From assembly GCA_946186205.1 (NCBI GenBank), contig CAMHMH010000001.1, forward strand, positions 372,001 to 436,000: a stretch of 64,000 bases of DNA, in the 5' to 3' direction. Source of the DNA: an uncultured Fretibacterium sp. Lineage in GTDB: Bacteria > Synergistota > Synergistia > Synergistales > Aminobacteriaceae. The position numbers and the translations under genes are program-made. Below the pieces are notes generated by a model that was not told the DNA's origin, did no database searches, and saw only the letters and a list, made by a program, of their open reading frames with translations. Positions 26,556 to 34,639 of the stretch are shown one piece after another. Position 1 is the first letter of the stretch. Each line of letters starts with the position of its first letter.

Positions 26556-27533
26556 TTAACCCTCGAAGGGCTTGACTCCTTTCACAGCGTCGGCCGGGTA
26601 AATTCTTGAGTCTCCGTTGTCTGTGTCAATTAATACGTACCTGTCATTGCCCATGCCTAACTCTTTCATGTATGTCAATTGTCTGTGGCCATGACGTGAT
26701 TCGATTCTCTCTACTAAGTCATGATTGAAGTGTTCCGGCATTGCGTAAACCAAATCAACGGAAGCCGAGTCGATTGCAAGAATATCAAGCGAGGCAAGTA
26801 TACCGACATTAGGAGTTACGACAGGTTCAGCCGCTACGCCCTCGCAGTCGCATGATACTGACATGTTCCGCATTACGTTGATGAATGAAATGTGAGGCGC
26901 AAAATAATCAACAGTGGCCTTTGCTGACTCCGTCATACGCTCCATGAACTCTTCTTTGCATATGTCCCACTGATCGGGCTGACCGGGTGTTGTGTGAATC
27001 ATTGCTTTACCTATTCTGCCGTCAGCGCATCCGATTCCGATATTCTTTACTGAGCCTCCAAAACCGCCCATTGCATGTCCTTTGAAGTGAGTCAGCACTA
27101 ACAGAGAATCATAATTGAGCATGTTTTTGCCTACAGACATTTCTTTGAAGTGATGACCGCCCTTAACGGGTATCATTGCTGTTCCGTCCTCGTCCATTAT
27201 GTCGACGGGGGCGAATGTCCAGCCGTTGACCTTTATGGCTTCGCGGTGCTGTTCTGTAGTGTAGCGTCCTCCTTCGTAGTATGCGTTTGTCTCGACGATG
27301 TGCGCTCCGGGGATGTCGTTCTCGATTAACGATTTGACCCAGGGGCGCGGGATAATGTTCGGGCCGTGAGGTTCACCCGTGTGAAGTTTTACGGCGGTCT
27401 TCCCGGTGATGTGCTGATTGATTCGTGCGTAAAGTTTTCTGAGGCCGTCTGCTGACAAGTCGCGAGTGAAGTACACGATTGACTCGTTGCCTTTGCGTGA
27501 TGAGTAAGGCAAGTATTTGCTTCCATCTGTCAT
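26556..27533 (-). CDS. DUF362 domain-containing protein
   Basis: 325 residues. 'LTHFKGHAMGGFGGSVKNIGIGCADGRIGKAMIH' and 'IPGAHIVETNAYYEGGRYTTEQH' are typical of DUF362 proteins, many of which carry a C-terminal 2[4Fe-4S] ferredoxin domain. This one has only 'CDCEG' in the middle and no ferredoxin Cys cluster at its C-terminus. Function unknown; relatives are suspected redox or metal proteins. ATG with AGGAGG upstream. First gene of the unit with two ADP-ribosylglycohydrolases. Confidence 0.85.
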   Translation of the reverse strand: MTDGSKYLPYSSRKGNESIVYFTRDLSADGLRKLYARINQHITGKTAVKLHTGEPHGPNIIPRPWVKSLIENDIPGAHIVETNAYYEGGRYTTEQHREAIKVNGWTFAPVDIMDEDGTAMIPVKGGHHFKEMSVGKNMLNYDSLLVLTHFKGHAMGGFGGSVKNIGIGCADGRIGKAMIHTTPGQPDQWDICKEEFMERMTESAKATVDYFAPHISFINVMRNMSVSCDCEGVAAEPVVTPNVGILASLDILAIDSASVDLVYAMPEHFNHDLVERIESRHGHRQLTYMKELGMGNDRYVLIDTDNGDSRIYPADAVKGVKPFEG

Positions 27534-27601
27534 GATGAAATCTTCCTCCTGTGATTGTGATTGCTATTTATTGGTGTGAAAAGTATTCTAGCATACGTGA
27601 A

Positions 27602-27635
27602 AAGCAAAAGCCCCGCCCGCATGAATGGACGAGGC
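27602..27635 (-). terminator. Terminator after tRNA-Arg
   Basis: Minus-strand 9-bp stem (27610-27618 with 27627-27635, two G-T pairs) followed by TTTTGCTTTT. Confidence 0.7.
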
Positions 27636-27652
27636 CGTGAATGTCATAATGA

Positions 27653-27728
<76 letters not shown>

Positions 27729-27759
27729 AGGCTTGCATCGTACAAGTACGGTATGAAGA

Positions 27760-27768
27760 ATTATAGCA
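27760..27768 (-). promoter_or_regulatory. Extended -10 promoter for tRNA-Arg
   Basis: TGCTATAAT on the minus strand, 32 bases upstream of the mature tRNA 5' end. A plus-strand extended -10 lies back to back with it. Confidence 0.6.
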
Positions 27769-27770
27769 TA

Positions 27771-27779
27771 TGATATAAT
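27771..27779 (+). promoter_or_regulatory. Extended -10 promoter upstream of GT10 gene
   Basis: TGATATAAT, divergent from the tRNA promoter. A transcript from about 27786 would include AAAGGAG (27798-27804), the ATG at 27820 and the pentanucleotide repeat. Confidence 0.5.
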
Positions 27780-27805
27780 CATCGCGAAAAATCCTAGAAA
27801 GGAGC

Positions 27806-27834
27806 TTGACACAAGGAAAATGGCTGTGTATAAT
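27806..27834 (+). promoter_or_regulatory. Consensus sigma-70 promoter TTGACA-N17-TATAAT at the GT10 repeat
   Basis: TTGACA at 27806-27811 and TATAAT at 27829-27834 with exactly 17 bases between them. The start of transcription would fall at about 27841, inside the CCACA repeat. Confidence 0.6.
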
Positions 27835-27835
27835 T

Positions 27836-27859
27836 CCACACCACACCACACCACACCAC
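27836..27859. repeat. Pentanucleotide repeat (CCACA)4 plus CCAC
   Basis: Four perfect CCACA units and a partial fifth, lying between a perfect promoter/ATG (27820) and the body of the GT10 frame. The ATG frame is out of register with the GT10 frame at this repeat number; one unit fewer puts them in register. Confidence 0.85.
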
Positions 27860-27863
27860 CTTA

Positions 27864-28958
27864 TTGCCTGAATACAGGGTAACATTTCTGCATTATCTTT
27901 GCACTAGTATTGACGCAAAAGAGCTTGCGCGCATGATGTACCTTCGTGATAAGGAACTGACAGACAGGCTTGTAATTGATAATGAAAATCCTGACTATAT
28001 TATAGTAAGTGAGACGTGCTTTTCGCACTTGGAGGATAGCCTGAGGCTGAAAGATTACTTGCGCAGAAGAAAAGACAGCATATTTATATTTCGCTGCCAT
28101 GAATGCATTGACCCCGACTTGAATCTGTTTGATTACGCGCTTGTATGGAATTCTGATCTTGTATGCGGGGACAGAGTAGCGCACATTGTGCCTTATATCA
28201 GCGTCAGCAGGGAGGGTACTGTCATCAGCGATATTACGCGTGAGGAAGCTCGCAGGAAGCTCGATTCGAATCCGGGCTTCTGCAATTTCGTATATTCCCA
28301 TCAGTCAGAACCCAGAGATACATTCTTCAGGCTGCTATCACAGTACAAGCGTGTAGACTCTCTCGGCCCGCACATGAATAATTCTGACGCTCCTGTCAGC
28401 AGAGACGCTGAAGACTGGTACGCTCTGAGCATAAAAATGAAATCCGGCTACAAGTTCAGCATAGCAATGGAGAACTCAAGCTATAAGGGATACACTACCG
28501 AAAAGATAGTCAGCTCGCTTCAGGCTCATACCGTCCCGATTTACTGGGGTGATCCGGCTGTAACAGATTTCATAAACCCGAAAGCATTCATTAACTGCAA
28601 CGATTATCCTTCATTTGACGCAGTAATAGAGCGGGTGAAAGAAATCGACAATGATGACGAATTATGGCTTGATATGGTAACCCAGCCGATGCAGACAGAA
28701 GAACAGCATGACAAGATATTACGCATGCGTGATGAGAATGACGCGTTCATACGCAATATATTCACTCAGGACATAAAGAAAGCAAAAAGACGGCCTGTAG
28801 GAATATGGCCCGATACATTCATAAATAATTTTACAGGGGTTCTCGGCACACTTCATCCCTTTCGCATAAAGGCAAAGCGCGCTATACGCAAAGCACTGCG
28901 CAGATTTGTTCCGGTAAAATCAAGATCCGCGCTGAAGAAATTTCTCCATATGTCATAA
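27864..28958 (+). CDS. Glycosyltransferase family 10 (fucosyltransferase-like), repeat-controlled start
   Basis: 364 residues from the TTG at 27864. The C-terminal half carries the FucT signature: 'KFSIAMENSSYKGYTTEKIVSSLQAHTVPIYWGDPAVTDFINPKAFIN', as in bacterial alpha-1,3/4-fucosyltransferases; a polybasic C-terminus ('RRPVGIWP', 'RIKAKRAIRKALRRF') could contact the membrane. It probably decorates a surface polysaccharide. The TTG has no ribosome site. ATG 27820 (AAGGA upstream) would read through the CCACA repeat into this frame if one unit were lost, giving about 377 residues. Start and expression state are therefore uncertain. Homologous transferases in other bacteria are known phase-variable genes. 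Confidence 0.82.
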   Translation: MPEYRVTFLHYLCTSIDAKELARMMYLRDKELTDRLVIDNENPDYIIVSETCFSHLEDSLRLKDYLRRRKDSIFIFRCHECIDPDLNLFDYALVWNSDLVCGDRVAHIVPYISVSREGTVISDITREEARRKLDSNPGFCNFVYSHQSEPRDTFFRLLSQYKRVDSLGPHMNNSDAPVSRDAEDWYALSIKMKSGYKFSIAMENSSYKGYTTEKIVSSLQAHTVPIYWGDPAVTDFINPKAFINCNDYPSFDAVIERVKEIDNDDELWLDMVTQPMQTEEQHDKILRMRDENDAFIRNIFTQDIKKAKRRPVGIWPDTFINNFTGVLGTLHPFRIKAKRAIRKALRRFVPVKSRSALKKFLHMS

Positions 28959-28969
28959 TGAACACAAAA

Positions 28970-29001
28970 AAGCCCTTCCCGATTTCATTCAGGAGGGGCT
29001 T
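28970..29001. terminator. Bidirectional terminator
   Basis: A 10-bp stem (28970-28979 with 28992-29001, one G-T) between convergent genes. An A run on the left provides the T tract for the minus-strand antiporter gene. Confidence 0.7.
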
Positions 29002-29008
29002 CACATTT

Positions 29009-30478
29009 CTATATTATTCCCTGCGCTATCTTTGAGAAGAAATTTATCAGAGGCTCGGAATACATCCCGTAAAGGAACGAACCCGCTGCCAAAATCCCAA
29101 GAGGCAGCAACATCTCATAGCCCGGATCTTTCACGCCCTTGTTCGCTGTCTTGAAGTCAAATTTTTGCCCCGGCATAATGAATATGCTGAATATCGAGAA
29201 CACATACAGCACCGTAAGCACCGCCGAAATCATCAGCATGGCAATTCCCGCATGACCCATTGAGAGCATTGCCGAAGCCGTTCCGAGCTGCCACTTGCCC
29301 ATGAAGCCCGCCGACGGTGGAAGACCGCATAACGCAAGCCCCGAAATCAACAGCGCAAGAAATGTTTTCGGCATTCCGAGTCCAAGCCCGCGCATGTCAA
29401 AAAGATATTCCCTCTCAGTCTGGCACAACACAGCCCCCGCGCAGAAGAATAAATTTATCTTCATCACCGCATGGCCGCCCATGTGAGTCAACGCCCCTGT
29501 GAGTCCTTCAGGTGTCAGCAAAAGAACTCCAAGCAGAATATATGAAAGCTGGCTAATCGTTGAGTATGCGAATCTCCGCTTTAAGTGCTGAGTCGAAAGT
29601 GCTTTTGACGAGCCGTAAATTATCGTGATGCATACCATCGTGAAAGCTGCATATTGCGCCCAAGTCCCCGCTAAAGTCTCAGGCTCAAAGACGTACCATG
29701 TCAGACGAATCACAGCAAAGACTCCGGCCTTCACGACAGCTACAGCGTGCAACAAAGCCGTAACGGGAGTCGGAGCAACTGACGCGGAAGGCAGCCACCC
29801 ATGAAACGGAAATACAGCGGCTTTCACGCCAAATCCCAAGAAGCCCAAGAACCAAGCAGCCAATAACATATTATCCGGCTTGTTCGGCCAGATTCCGAAT
29901 GTCCCGCCAAGTGTGAATGACTCGCCGCCTCCCTGCGACATCGCATAGGTCAGAGCAATGAACGCGCACGCAGCACCAGCTACTGAGTACGTCAGATACT
30001 TACGCCCGGCATATCTCGCGCGCCCGTCCATCTCGTGCATCACAAGAGGAAGAGTCGTCAGTGTCATGATCTCGTAGAACAAGTACAGCGTAAGAAGGTC
30101 AGACGACAGCGCAATGCCCGAAACGACTCCGTAAGTCAGAACGAACCAGCCGAAAAATGATGTCTCGCGGTGCTCATGGCTCATATACTCGAATGCGTAT
30201 AGAGTCGTCAGAGGCCACAACACAGCAATCAATACGGCGAATACCATTCCGAGTCCGTCAAGCCTAAGTGAAAATCCTGCGCGTTCTGAGAACCTGAAGA
30301 GAGTCAGCGCGTTTGAAGGAGGATAAACCACAAGGAGCAATATTGCCAGCGTGTTCAGGATTACGCATGACTCTATGAATATGTTGCGATGAGTCCGGCT
30401 CTTGAAGTTAAGAGTTGTAATGAGAAGGGCGGAAATTGCCGGGATAATTATCGGGAGAAGGAGTAATTTTTCGTTCAT
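29009..30478 (-). CDS. Proton-conducting antiporter-like subunit (NuoN/NuoM/MrpD family)
   Basis: 489 residues, about 14 hydrophobic helices. 'YEIMTLTTLPLVMHE' (with the Glu conserved in these antiporters), 'GFGVKAAVFPFHGWLPSASVAPTPVTALLHAVAVVKAGVFAVIRL' and 'FAYSTISQLSYILLGV' are hallmarks of the complex I ND2/4/5 and Mrp antiporter fold. It moves H+ or Na+ across the cytoplasmic membrane as part of a larger complex. No partner Nuo, Mbh or Mrp subunits adjoin it; a second such protein lies 5.6 kb away on the other strand. Just downstream of a small coiled-coil membrane protein. Confidence 0.85.
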   Translation of the reverse strand: MNEKLLLLPIIIPAISALLITTLNFKSRTHRNIFIESCVILNTLAILLLVVYPPSNALTLFRFSERAGFSLRLDGLGMVFAVLIAVLWPLTTLYAFEYMSHEHRETSFFGWFVLTYGVVSGIALSSDLLTLYLFYEIMTLTTLPLVMHEMDGRARYAGRKYLTYSVAGAACAFIALTYAMSQGGGESFTLGGTFGIWPNKPDNMLLAAWFLGFLGFGVKAAVFPFHGWLPSASVAPTPVTALLHAVAVVKAGVFAVIRLTWYVFEPETLAGTWAQYAAFTMVCITIIYGSSKALSTQHLKRRFAYSTISQLSYILLGVLLLTPEGLTGALTHMGGHAVMKINLFFCAGAVLCQTEREYLFDMRGLGLGMPKTFLALLISGLALCGLPPSAGFMGKWQLGTASAMLSMGHAGIAMLMISAVLTVLYVFSIFSIFIMPGQKFDFKTANKGVKDPGYEMLLPLGILAAGSFLYGMYSEPLINFFSKIAQGII

Positions 30479-30485
30479 GGCCGTA

Positions 30486-30758
30486 TCACCTCATAAAACG
30501 TATTGAAATGCTCAAAAGGAAAATTGATACGAAAAATATCACCGCTATAAGTGCAACATCCCAGCCCAAGCTAAAGTGCCTGCCCTCAAGTGATTGTATT
30601 TTTCCCCGCAAGTCGTCTATATCTCTGTCTATCCTCTGAATTTCCCGGCTCATTTGCGCTAGTGAAGCCTCTATTCTTGAGACAGCCAAATTAATGCGTT
30701 CGTCAATCCTCCGCAGCTCGGCATTATGGACATCTTTACGCACAAATTCTTCACTCAT
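30486..30758 (-). CDS. Small coiled-coil protein with C-terminal membrane helix
   Basis: 90 residues from the ATG at 30758, chosen for its AAGGAGG; the open frame extends 6 codons further but through the ribosome site. Residues 1-65 are a charged coiled coil ('IDERINLAVSRIEASLAQMSREIQRIDRDIDDLRGKIQSLE'-type heptads), residues 70-88 a membrane helix ('DVALIAVIFFVSIFLLSIS'). 7 bases upstream of the antiporter-like gene, so probably cotranscribed. Could be an accessory or assembly factor; similar short proteins also occur in phages. Confidence 0.65.
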   Translation of the reverse strand: MSEEFVRKDVHNAELRRIDERINLAVSRIEASLAQMSREIQRIDRDIDDLRGKIQSLEGRHFSLGWDVALIAVIFFVSIFLLSISIRFMR

Positions 30759-30835
30759 GGTGCAGTCCTCCTTCATTCAAATTTTTGTGGAATGACTGAA
30801 TTATACCCTACACACTATCTACTACACACTAGCCG

Positions 30836-31666
30836 CTAGATTTTCACGCGCTCACGGTCGGGATGCTCGCCGCTCCAGCCGACCGGGGGCATATTCTCAA
30901 TGCGTGATATGTCCTCATCGTCAAGCGAAAAATTCACACACGCTAAATTCTCGCGCATACGTTCGGGGCTTGAGGCTTTCGGCAATGGCATAACGTTTTC
31001 ATGAAGGCAGAATCTCAGACACACTTGCGCCGGCGTAACGTGATACTTCATAGCAAGCTCGCGAATAAGAACGTCATCAAGGACTCGCTTCCTTCCGAGA
31101 GGACTCCAAGCCTGAACCTGAATCCCTTTCTGCCTGTAATAACTCAGTGCGAATGCCTGCAAATGTCCCGGGTGAAACTCAATCTGCGCGACCGACGGCA
31201 TTACCTCACAGCGTGAAAATATATTCTCAGCGTGATACGGAAGGAAGTTGCTCAGTCCCAGCACCTTTATTTTTCCCTGAGAGTACAGATGCTCCATTGC
31301 CCGCCATGTTTCGAGGCCTGATGATTTCCAGTCGTCAAGCTCAAGATTAGGTCTTGGCCAGTGAATCAGATATACATCAACGTAATCGCTTCTGAGATTC
31401 TCAAGCGTACGTGCGAATGCGTTAATCGTATTGTCATAACCCATGTCGGATTTCCAGACCTTTGACGCAATGAATACATCCTCACGCTTAATGCCCGAAT
31501 GAGTGAGAGCCTCTGCGATTTCGGACTCGTTCCCGTAAAATGAAGCTGTGTCGAAATATCTGTAGCCTTCAGACAGCGCGGCCATGATTGAGCCGTGATT
31601 TGCTTTGTACGTTCCGAAACCGATGGCAGGAATTTTGAGTCCGCTGTTAAGAGTCAGAGTGCGCAT
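30836..31666 (-). CDS. Aldo/keto reductase
   Basis: 276 residues from the ATG at 31666 (AGGAGG upstream); the longer open frame has no ribosome site. TIM barrel with the AKR tetrad: Asp and Tyr in 'YFDTASFYGNE', Lys in 'VFIASKVW', His in 'VYLIHWPRP'. 'LGLSNFLPYH' and the NADPH-binding 'PLPKASSPERMREN' follow. It reduces aldehydes or ketones with NADPH in the cytoplasm; resembles the 2,5-diketo-gluconate reductase group. Monocistronic. Confidence 0.93.
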   Translation of the reverse strand: MRTLTLNSGLKIPAIGFGTYKANHGSIMAALSEGYRYFDTASFYGNESEIAEALTHSGIKREDVFIASKVWKSDMGYDNTINAFARTLENLRSDYVDVYLIHWPRPNLELDDWKSSGLETWRAMEHLYSQGKIKVLGLSNFLPYHAENIFSRCEVMPSVAQIEFHPGHLQAFALSYYRQKGIQVQAWSPLGRKRVLDDVLIRELAMKYHVTPAQVCLRFCLHENVMPLPKASSPERMRENLACVNFSLDDEDISRIENMPPVGWSGEHPDRERVKI

Positions 31667-31696
31667 TATGAGTCCTCCTTCTGAATTTGGGAATGT

Positions 31697-32130
31697 GAAA
31701 GATATAATACATTCATTCCGTGAAACTTTACAGCCAGCCAATGACAAAGACGCGGAAACATTAACGCCCTTCACGCAGAATGCTAACGAAATTCCGAGTG
31801 ATTACAGTTACGATTATTCACGCGGGGGAATTAATGCCCTCAAAATTTCTGACGGCTGCAAAATCATTGCGGGGCTTCCTGAAATTTTCTGTTAAGCTGC
31901 CCGGAATGTATGACTTTGAGACTGAATTGTCCGATGACGTTCAGACTGGTGAAGAAATGATTTGCATCGTTAATCCTTCAGAACCTTCCGACGATGACGA
32001 AATCACAGAACTTTATGATGACGCGGGAATGGAAGTAACCAAAGACCCGCAAAGCAGGAAAATTATTCTCTCTTTGTGGCTCAGGGAAGGGATAATATAT
32101 GCTCCTGTTGTCGTTGTAAAAGAATATTAA
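31697..32130 (+). pseudogene. Probable frameshifted small protein gene
   Basis: Two overlapping frames read as continuous natural protein. Frame 1 from GTG 31697 gives '...FRETLQPANDKDAETL', 'SDYSYDYSRGGINALKISDG' and stops at 31893-31895. Frame 2 continues with 'VKLPGMYDFETELSDDVQTG', 'EMICIVNPSEPSDDDEITEL' and 'LREGIIYAPVVVVKEY', stopping at 32128-32130. The switch lies near 31880-31890, in AAATTTTC. No ATG or ribosome site was found for frame 1, and a TATAAT (31704-31709) overlaps its only GTG. The second half alone can be read from ATG 31834. No family recognised. Confidence 0.4.
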
Positions 32131-32307
32131 ATTTCAAGGTGAGATATACCGAAAAATTTGACAGAATGAAAAAGCAAGTGTAAAATTCCGGCTCAAATCA
32201 ATTCAGACACATATTGCGAATGTAAACAATATCTTTTCGGACTAACCTTTCAGAGAATGCAACAGCCGGGGAACATCGCAAACTCCCCGGCTTGAAACCT
32301 TCCACTG

Positions 32308-32757
32308 CTATTTGTTGAGGAACGCTGTAACTCTTTCTTTCACTTTCGAGCCATCTGCCTGTCCTTTAGCTTTCGACATTACGGCCTTCATCAGCTTGCC
32401 CATATCTTTTGGCGACGAGGCGTTAATCTCTTTTGCGGCCTCAGAAATTATTGCGTCAATCTCATCATCACCGAGCTGTTTGGGCAGATAGGGTTCAAGT
32501 ATGCTTATCTCTGAAAGCTCAGACTCCGCGCGGTCAATTGCTCCCCCGGCTTTGTACTGCTCGGCCGCGTCTTTTCTCTGCTTGATGAGACGGCGTATCA
32601 CTGTGTGAACGTCATCGTCTGTGATTTCGACTCCCTTGCCTTTGTCAGCCTGTAATTTCTGCAATTCGGCCTTCAGCATTCGGAGCGTTGAGAGTTTCGG
32701 CTCTTCGCGTAATTTCATGGCCTTGGTCAAATCGTGTGTTATGTCCTGTGTGAGCAT
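32308..32757 (-). CDS. yqeY: GatB/YqeY domain-containing protein
   Basis: 149 residues. 'KLSTLRMLKAELQKLQADKG', 'RRLIKQRKDAAEQYKAGGR'-like and 'EISILEPYLPKQLGDDEIDAII' followed by 'KDMGKLMKAVMSKAKGQADGSKV' match the YqeY family, helical proteins that share the GatB tail domain and probably contact tRNA. It follows rpsU, the usual neighbour. ATG with AGGAGG upstream. Confidence 0.92.
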   Translation of the reverse strand: MLTQDITHDLTKAMKLREEPKLSTLRMLKAELQKLQADKGKGVEITDDDVHTVIRRLIKQRKDAAEQYKAGGAIDRAESELSEISILEPYLPKQLGDDEIDAIISEAAKEINASSPKDMGKLMKAVMSKAKGQADGSKVKERVTAFLNK

Positions 32758-32778
32758 TAATATTCCTCCTTAAGTCAA

Positions 32779-32807
32779 CAAAAAACGGGAGCATCTTTCA
32801 GCCCCCG
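32779..32807 (-). terminator. Terminator/attenuator between rpsU and yqeY
   Basis: Minus-strand hairpin CGGGGGC...GCTCCCG (32801-32807 with 32786-32792) followed by TTTTTTG. Confidence 0.7.
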
Positions 32808-32821
32808 CAAATGTTCAAATT

Positions 32822-33019
32822 CTAGCCTGGATTCCTTCTCCGCATACTCTTGCGCTTACGGGCTGCCTCTGCGCGTTTTATCTTCTTGGCATCGCTGGGC
32901 TTCTCGTAATGTTCGCGCTTGCGTGCTTCCCGGAGCGTTCCTACTTTGGCAACTTCACGCCTGAATCTTTTCAGAGTCTCTTCGAGCTGCTCGCCTTCTT
33001 TGCGTACAACAGTAGTCAT
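32822..33019 (-). CDS. rpsU: Small ribosomal subunit protein bS21
   Basis: 65 residues, basic. '[31 protein letters not shown]' and a poly-basic tail '[12 protein letters not shown]' are diagnostic of S21, which helps mRNA engagement on the 30S subunit. Located in the common HIT-rpsU-yqeY order. AGGGAGGG upstream of the ATG. Confidence 0.96.
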   Translation of the reverse strand: MTTVVRKEGEQLEETLKRFRREVAKVGTLREARKREHYEKPSDAKKIKRAEAARKRKSMRRRNPG

Positions 33020-33066
33020 GATTCACATTCCCTCCCTTCGGGTTCTCTTACAGCATGGGAACTCAG

Positions 33067-33405
33067 TTAGCCCGGAGGCCAGCCGAGATTACGTCCTGCC
33101 AGCAGGTGCAGGTGAAGGTGAGGTACTGACTGCCCGCCCTGTTCGCCTGTGTTGATTACCATACGGTAGCCGTTCTCTTCCAGTCCTAACTTACGGGCAA
33201 TTTTTACGGCACTGCTCATTAAGCTGCTCCACACTGAAGAATCATCGACAGCTGCGGAGGAGGCTATATGCTTCTTTGGGATTACAAGCACATGAACGGG
33301 AGCCTGCGGATTCACGTCATTAAAGGCCGCTACGTTTTCATCTTCATAGACAAAATTTGACGGGATCTCGCCGCGGGCTATCTTGCAGAAAATACAATCA
33401 CTCAT
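33067..33405 (-). CDS. HIT family nucleotide-binding protein (HINT-like)
   Basis: 112 residues from the ATG at 33405; the longer frame lacks a ribosome site whereas GGAGG lies just upstream of this one. 'CIFCKIARGEIPSNFVYEDENVAAFNDVNPQAPVHVLVIPKKHI' and the catalytic triad motif 'HLHLHLLAGR' are intact. HINT enzymes hydrolyse nucleoside phosphoramidates. Head of the rpsU-yqeY group. Confidence 0.95.
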   Translation of the reverse strand: MSDCIFCKIARGEIPSNFVYEDENVAAFNDVNPQAPVHVLVIPKKHIASSAAVDDSSVWSSLMSSAVKIARKLGLEENGYRMVINTGEQGGQSVPHLHLHLLAGRNLGWPPG

Positions 33406-33547
33406 GAATTTTTTTGCGCCTCCTCTGAATTGACATGATGATTTTATACCAGATTGATATAGTTCACAATTCAAATATACTTAATTTTCTGCTGTGTCTT
33501 CAAATTCACAAATCATGCCAAGCATCAAATTCATCTCATTCATAGAG

Positions 33548-33582
33548 ATTGTAAACTCCGCGTTAAAAAATTAGTTTACAAT
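33548..33582. repeat. Perfect 10-bp inverted repeat with 15-base spacer
   Basis: ATTGTAAACT (33548-33557) and AGTTTACAAT (33573-33582). It lies in the ~260-base gap between the start of the HIT gene and the end of the metallo-hydrolase gene, both on the minus strand. No T tract on the side expected for a terminator, so an operator for the HIT-rpsU unit is possible. The rest of the gap shows only a short GC-rich hairpin near 33617-33640 and no gene. Confidence 0.6.
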
Positions 33583-33669
33583 TAAAATTTCTATGACAGC
33601 GGCGCGGGCGCAAAGACAGCTGTAATGAACGGCTAATGTGATTTCACGGTCCGCAGTGTTTTTTGTGAA

Positions 33670-34497
33670 TCAGAATCCTTCCTCTTTCAGCATCATCGCA
33701 AGAAGTTCATCCCTCTTAGCGTCGAGAGTCCTTCCCCACGCTTCGGAATCAATAAAGCCGTCCCCGCTCCCGTCATCCGACTCAGAAGCTCCGAAGAAAT
33801 CATAGCCGCTGAATCTCGCAGGGTATGAAGGCAGTACGACATCAACATGAATATCCCTCACATTCTCGATGCTCATAAGATATGTATCACGCATTGAGAT
33901 GGGTATACCGCTCCTCGCCATTACATCACGCGCAAGGAATGAAGCACCTATACCGCCGTGATGAGCGCACGTAAGCACCTTGCCTTTGTGTTTCACGTCA
34001 AAGAAGAATGACGTTGTTCCGGGAGTATGTCCGGGGCAGTGAAGGGGCTTTATCTGAATGTCCCCGCAGTCAATCACGCTGCTATAGTCGTAGAAGTTTG
34101 TTACTTTGAACTCCGGCACAGTGTCTTCAAACATCATCATGTACCTGCTTTCTGTGAGGTAAAATTCATCGTGCTTTCCGAGCCATATCTCACAGCCGCT
34201 GAGATCGTGAATCGCTTTTGCTCCTCCGCAGTGATCGTAATGCGCGTGAGTGATCAAGAGCCTGCGAATCTTCCCGGGGTCAAAGCCCAATGACTTTATG
34301 CTGTCGATAAGAAGATTTGCCGTCTGACTCATTGTGGCGTTTATGAGTATTAAGCCTTCTTTTGTGTCGAGGAGATATGACGATACCCAGTAATTGCCGA
34401 CATAATAAACATTCTCGATTACGTGAAAGGGTTTGAGGTAAAGCTCTTGGGGATTCTTCATCCAGTGTGCAATCTGTTCGCCGAACGTAAGAAACAT
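33670..34497 (-). CDS. Metallo-beta-lactamase-fold hydrolase (subclass B3-like)
   Basis: 275 residues from the ATG at 34497 (AGAAGG upstream; the longer frame has no better start). Zinc motif 'ITHAHYDHCGGAK', then 'LHCPGHTPGTTSFFF' and a third His region 'CAHHGGIG'. The pattern resembles the B3 lactamase/AHL-lactonase-like branch. No signal peptide, so it acts in the cytoplasm, which argues against a periplasmic lactamase; a lactonase, thioesterase or phosphodiesterase role is equally likely. Divergent from the large antiporter-like gene. Confidence 0.85.
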   Translation of the reverse strand: MFLTFGEQIAHWMKNPQELYLKPFHVIENVYYVGNYWVSSYLLDTKEGLILINATMSQTANLLIDSIKSLGFDPGKIRRLLITHAHYDHCGGAKAIHDLSGCEIWLGKHDEFYLTESRYMMMFEDTVPEFKVTNFYDYSSVIDCGDIQIKPLHCPGHTPGTTSFFFDVKHKGKVLTCAHHGGIGASFLARDVMARSGIPISMRDTYLMSIENVRDIHVDVVLPSYPARFSGYDFFGASESDDGSGDGFIDSEAWGRTLDAKRDELLAMMLKEEGF

Positions 34498-34639
34498 ATT
34501 GCTGCCTTCTTTCTGCGTATGATTGTCTGTTTTTGAGGGATGCGCGTTAATATAGCAGAATATTTTTTGCGCCACAAGTATAATAATGCCATCACACAAA
34601 TCACATTTCAAAAATTTTTCGCAGGAGGGACATTTATAC

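Noticed and set aside
33595-33660. GCGGGCGCAAAG plus a small hairpin as a c-di-GMP (GEMM) riboswitch
   Set aside because: Only the GCAAAG word and one stem match; the other conserved parts are missing and no plus-strand gene follows directly.
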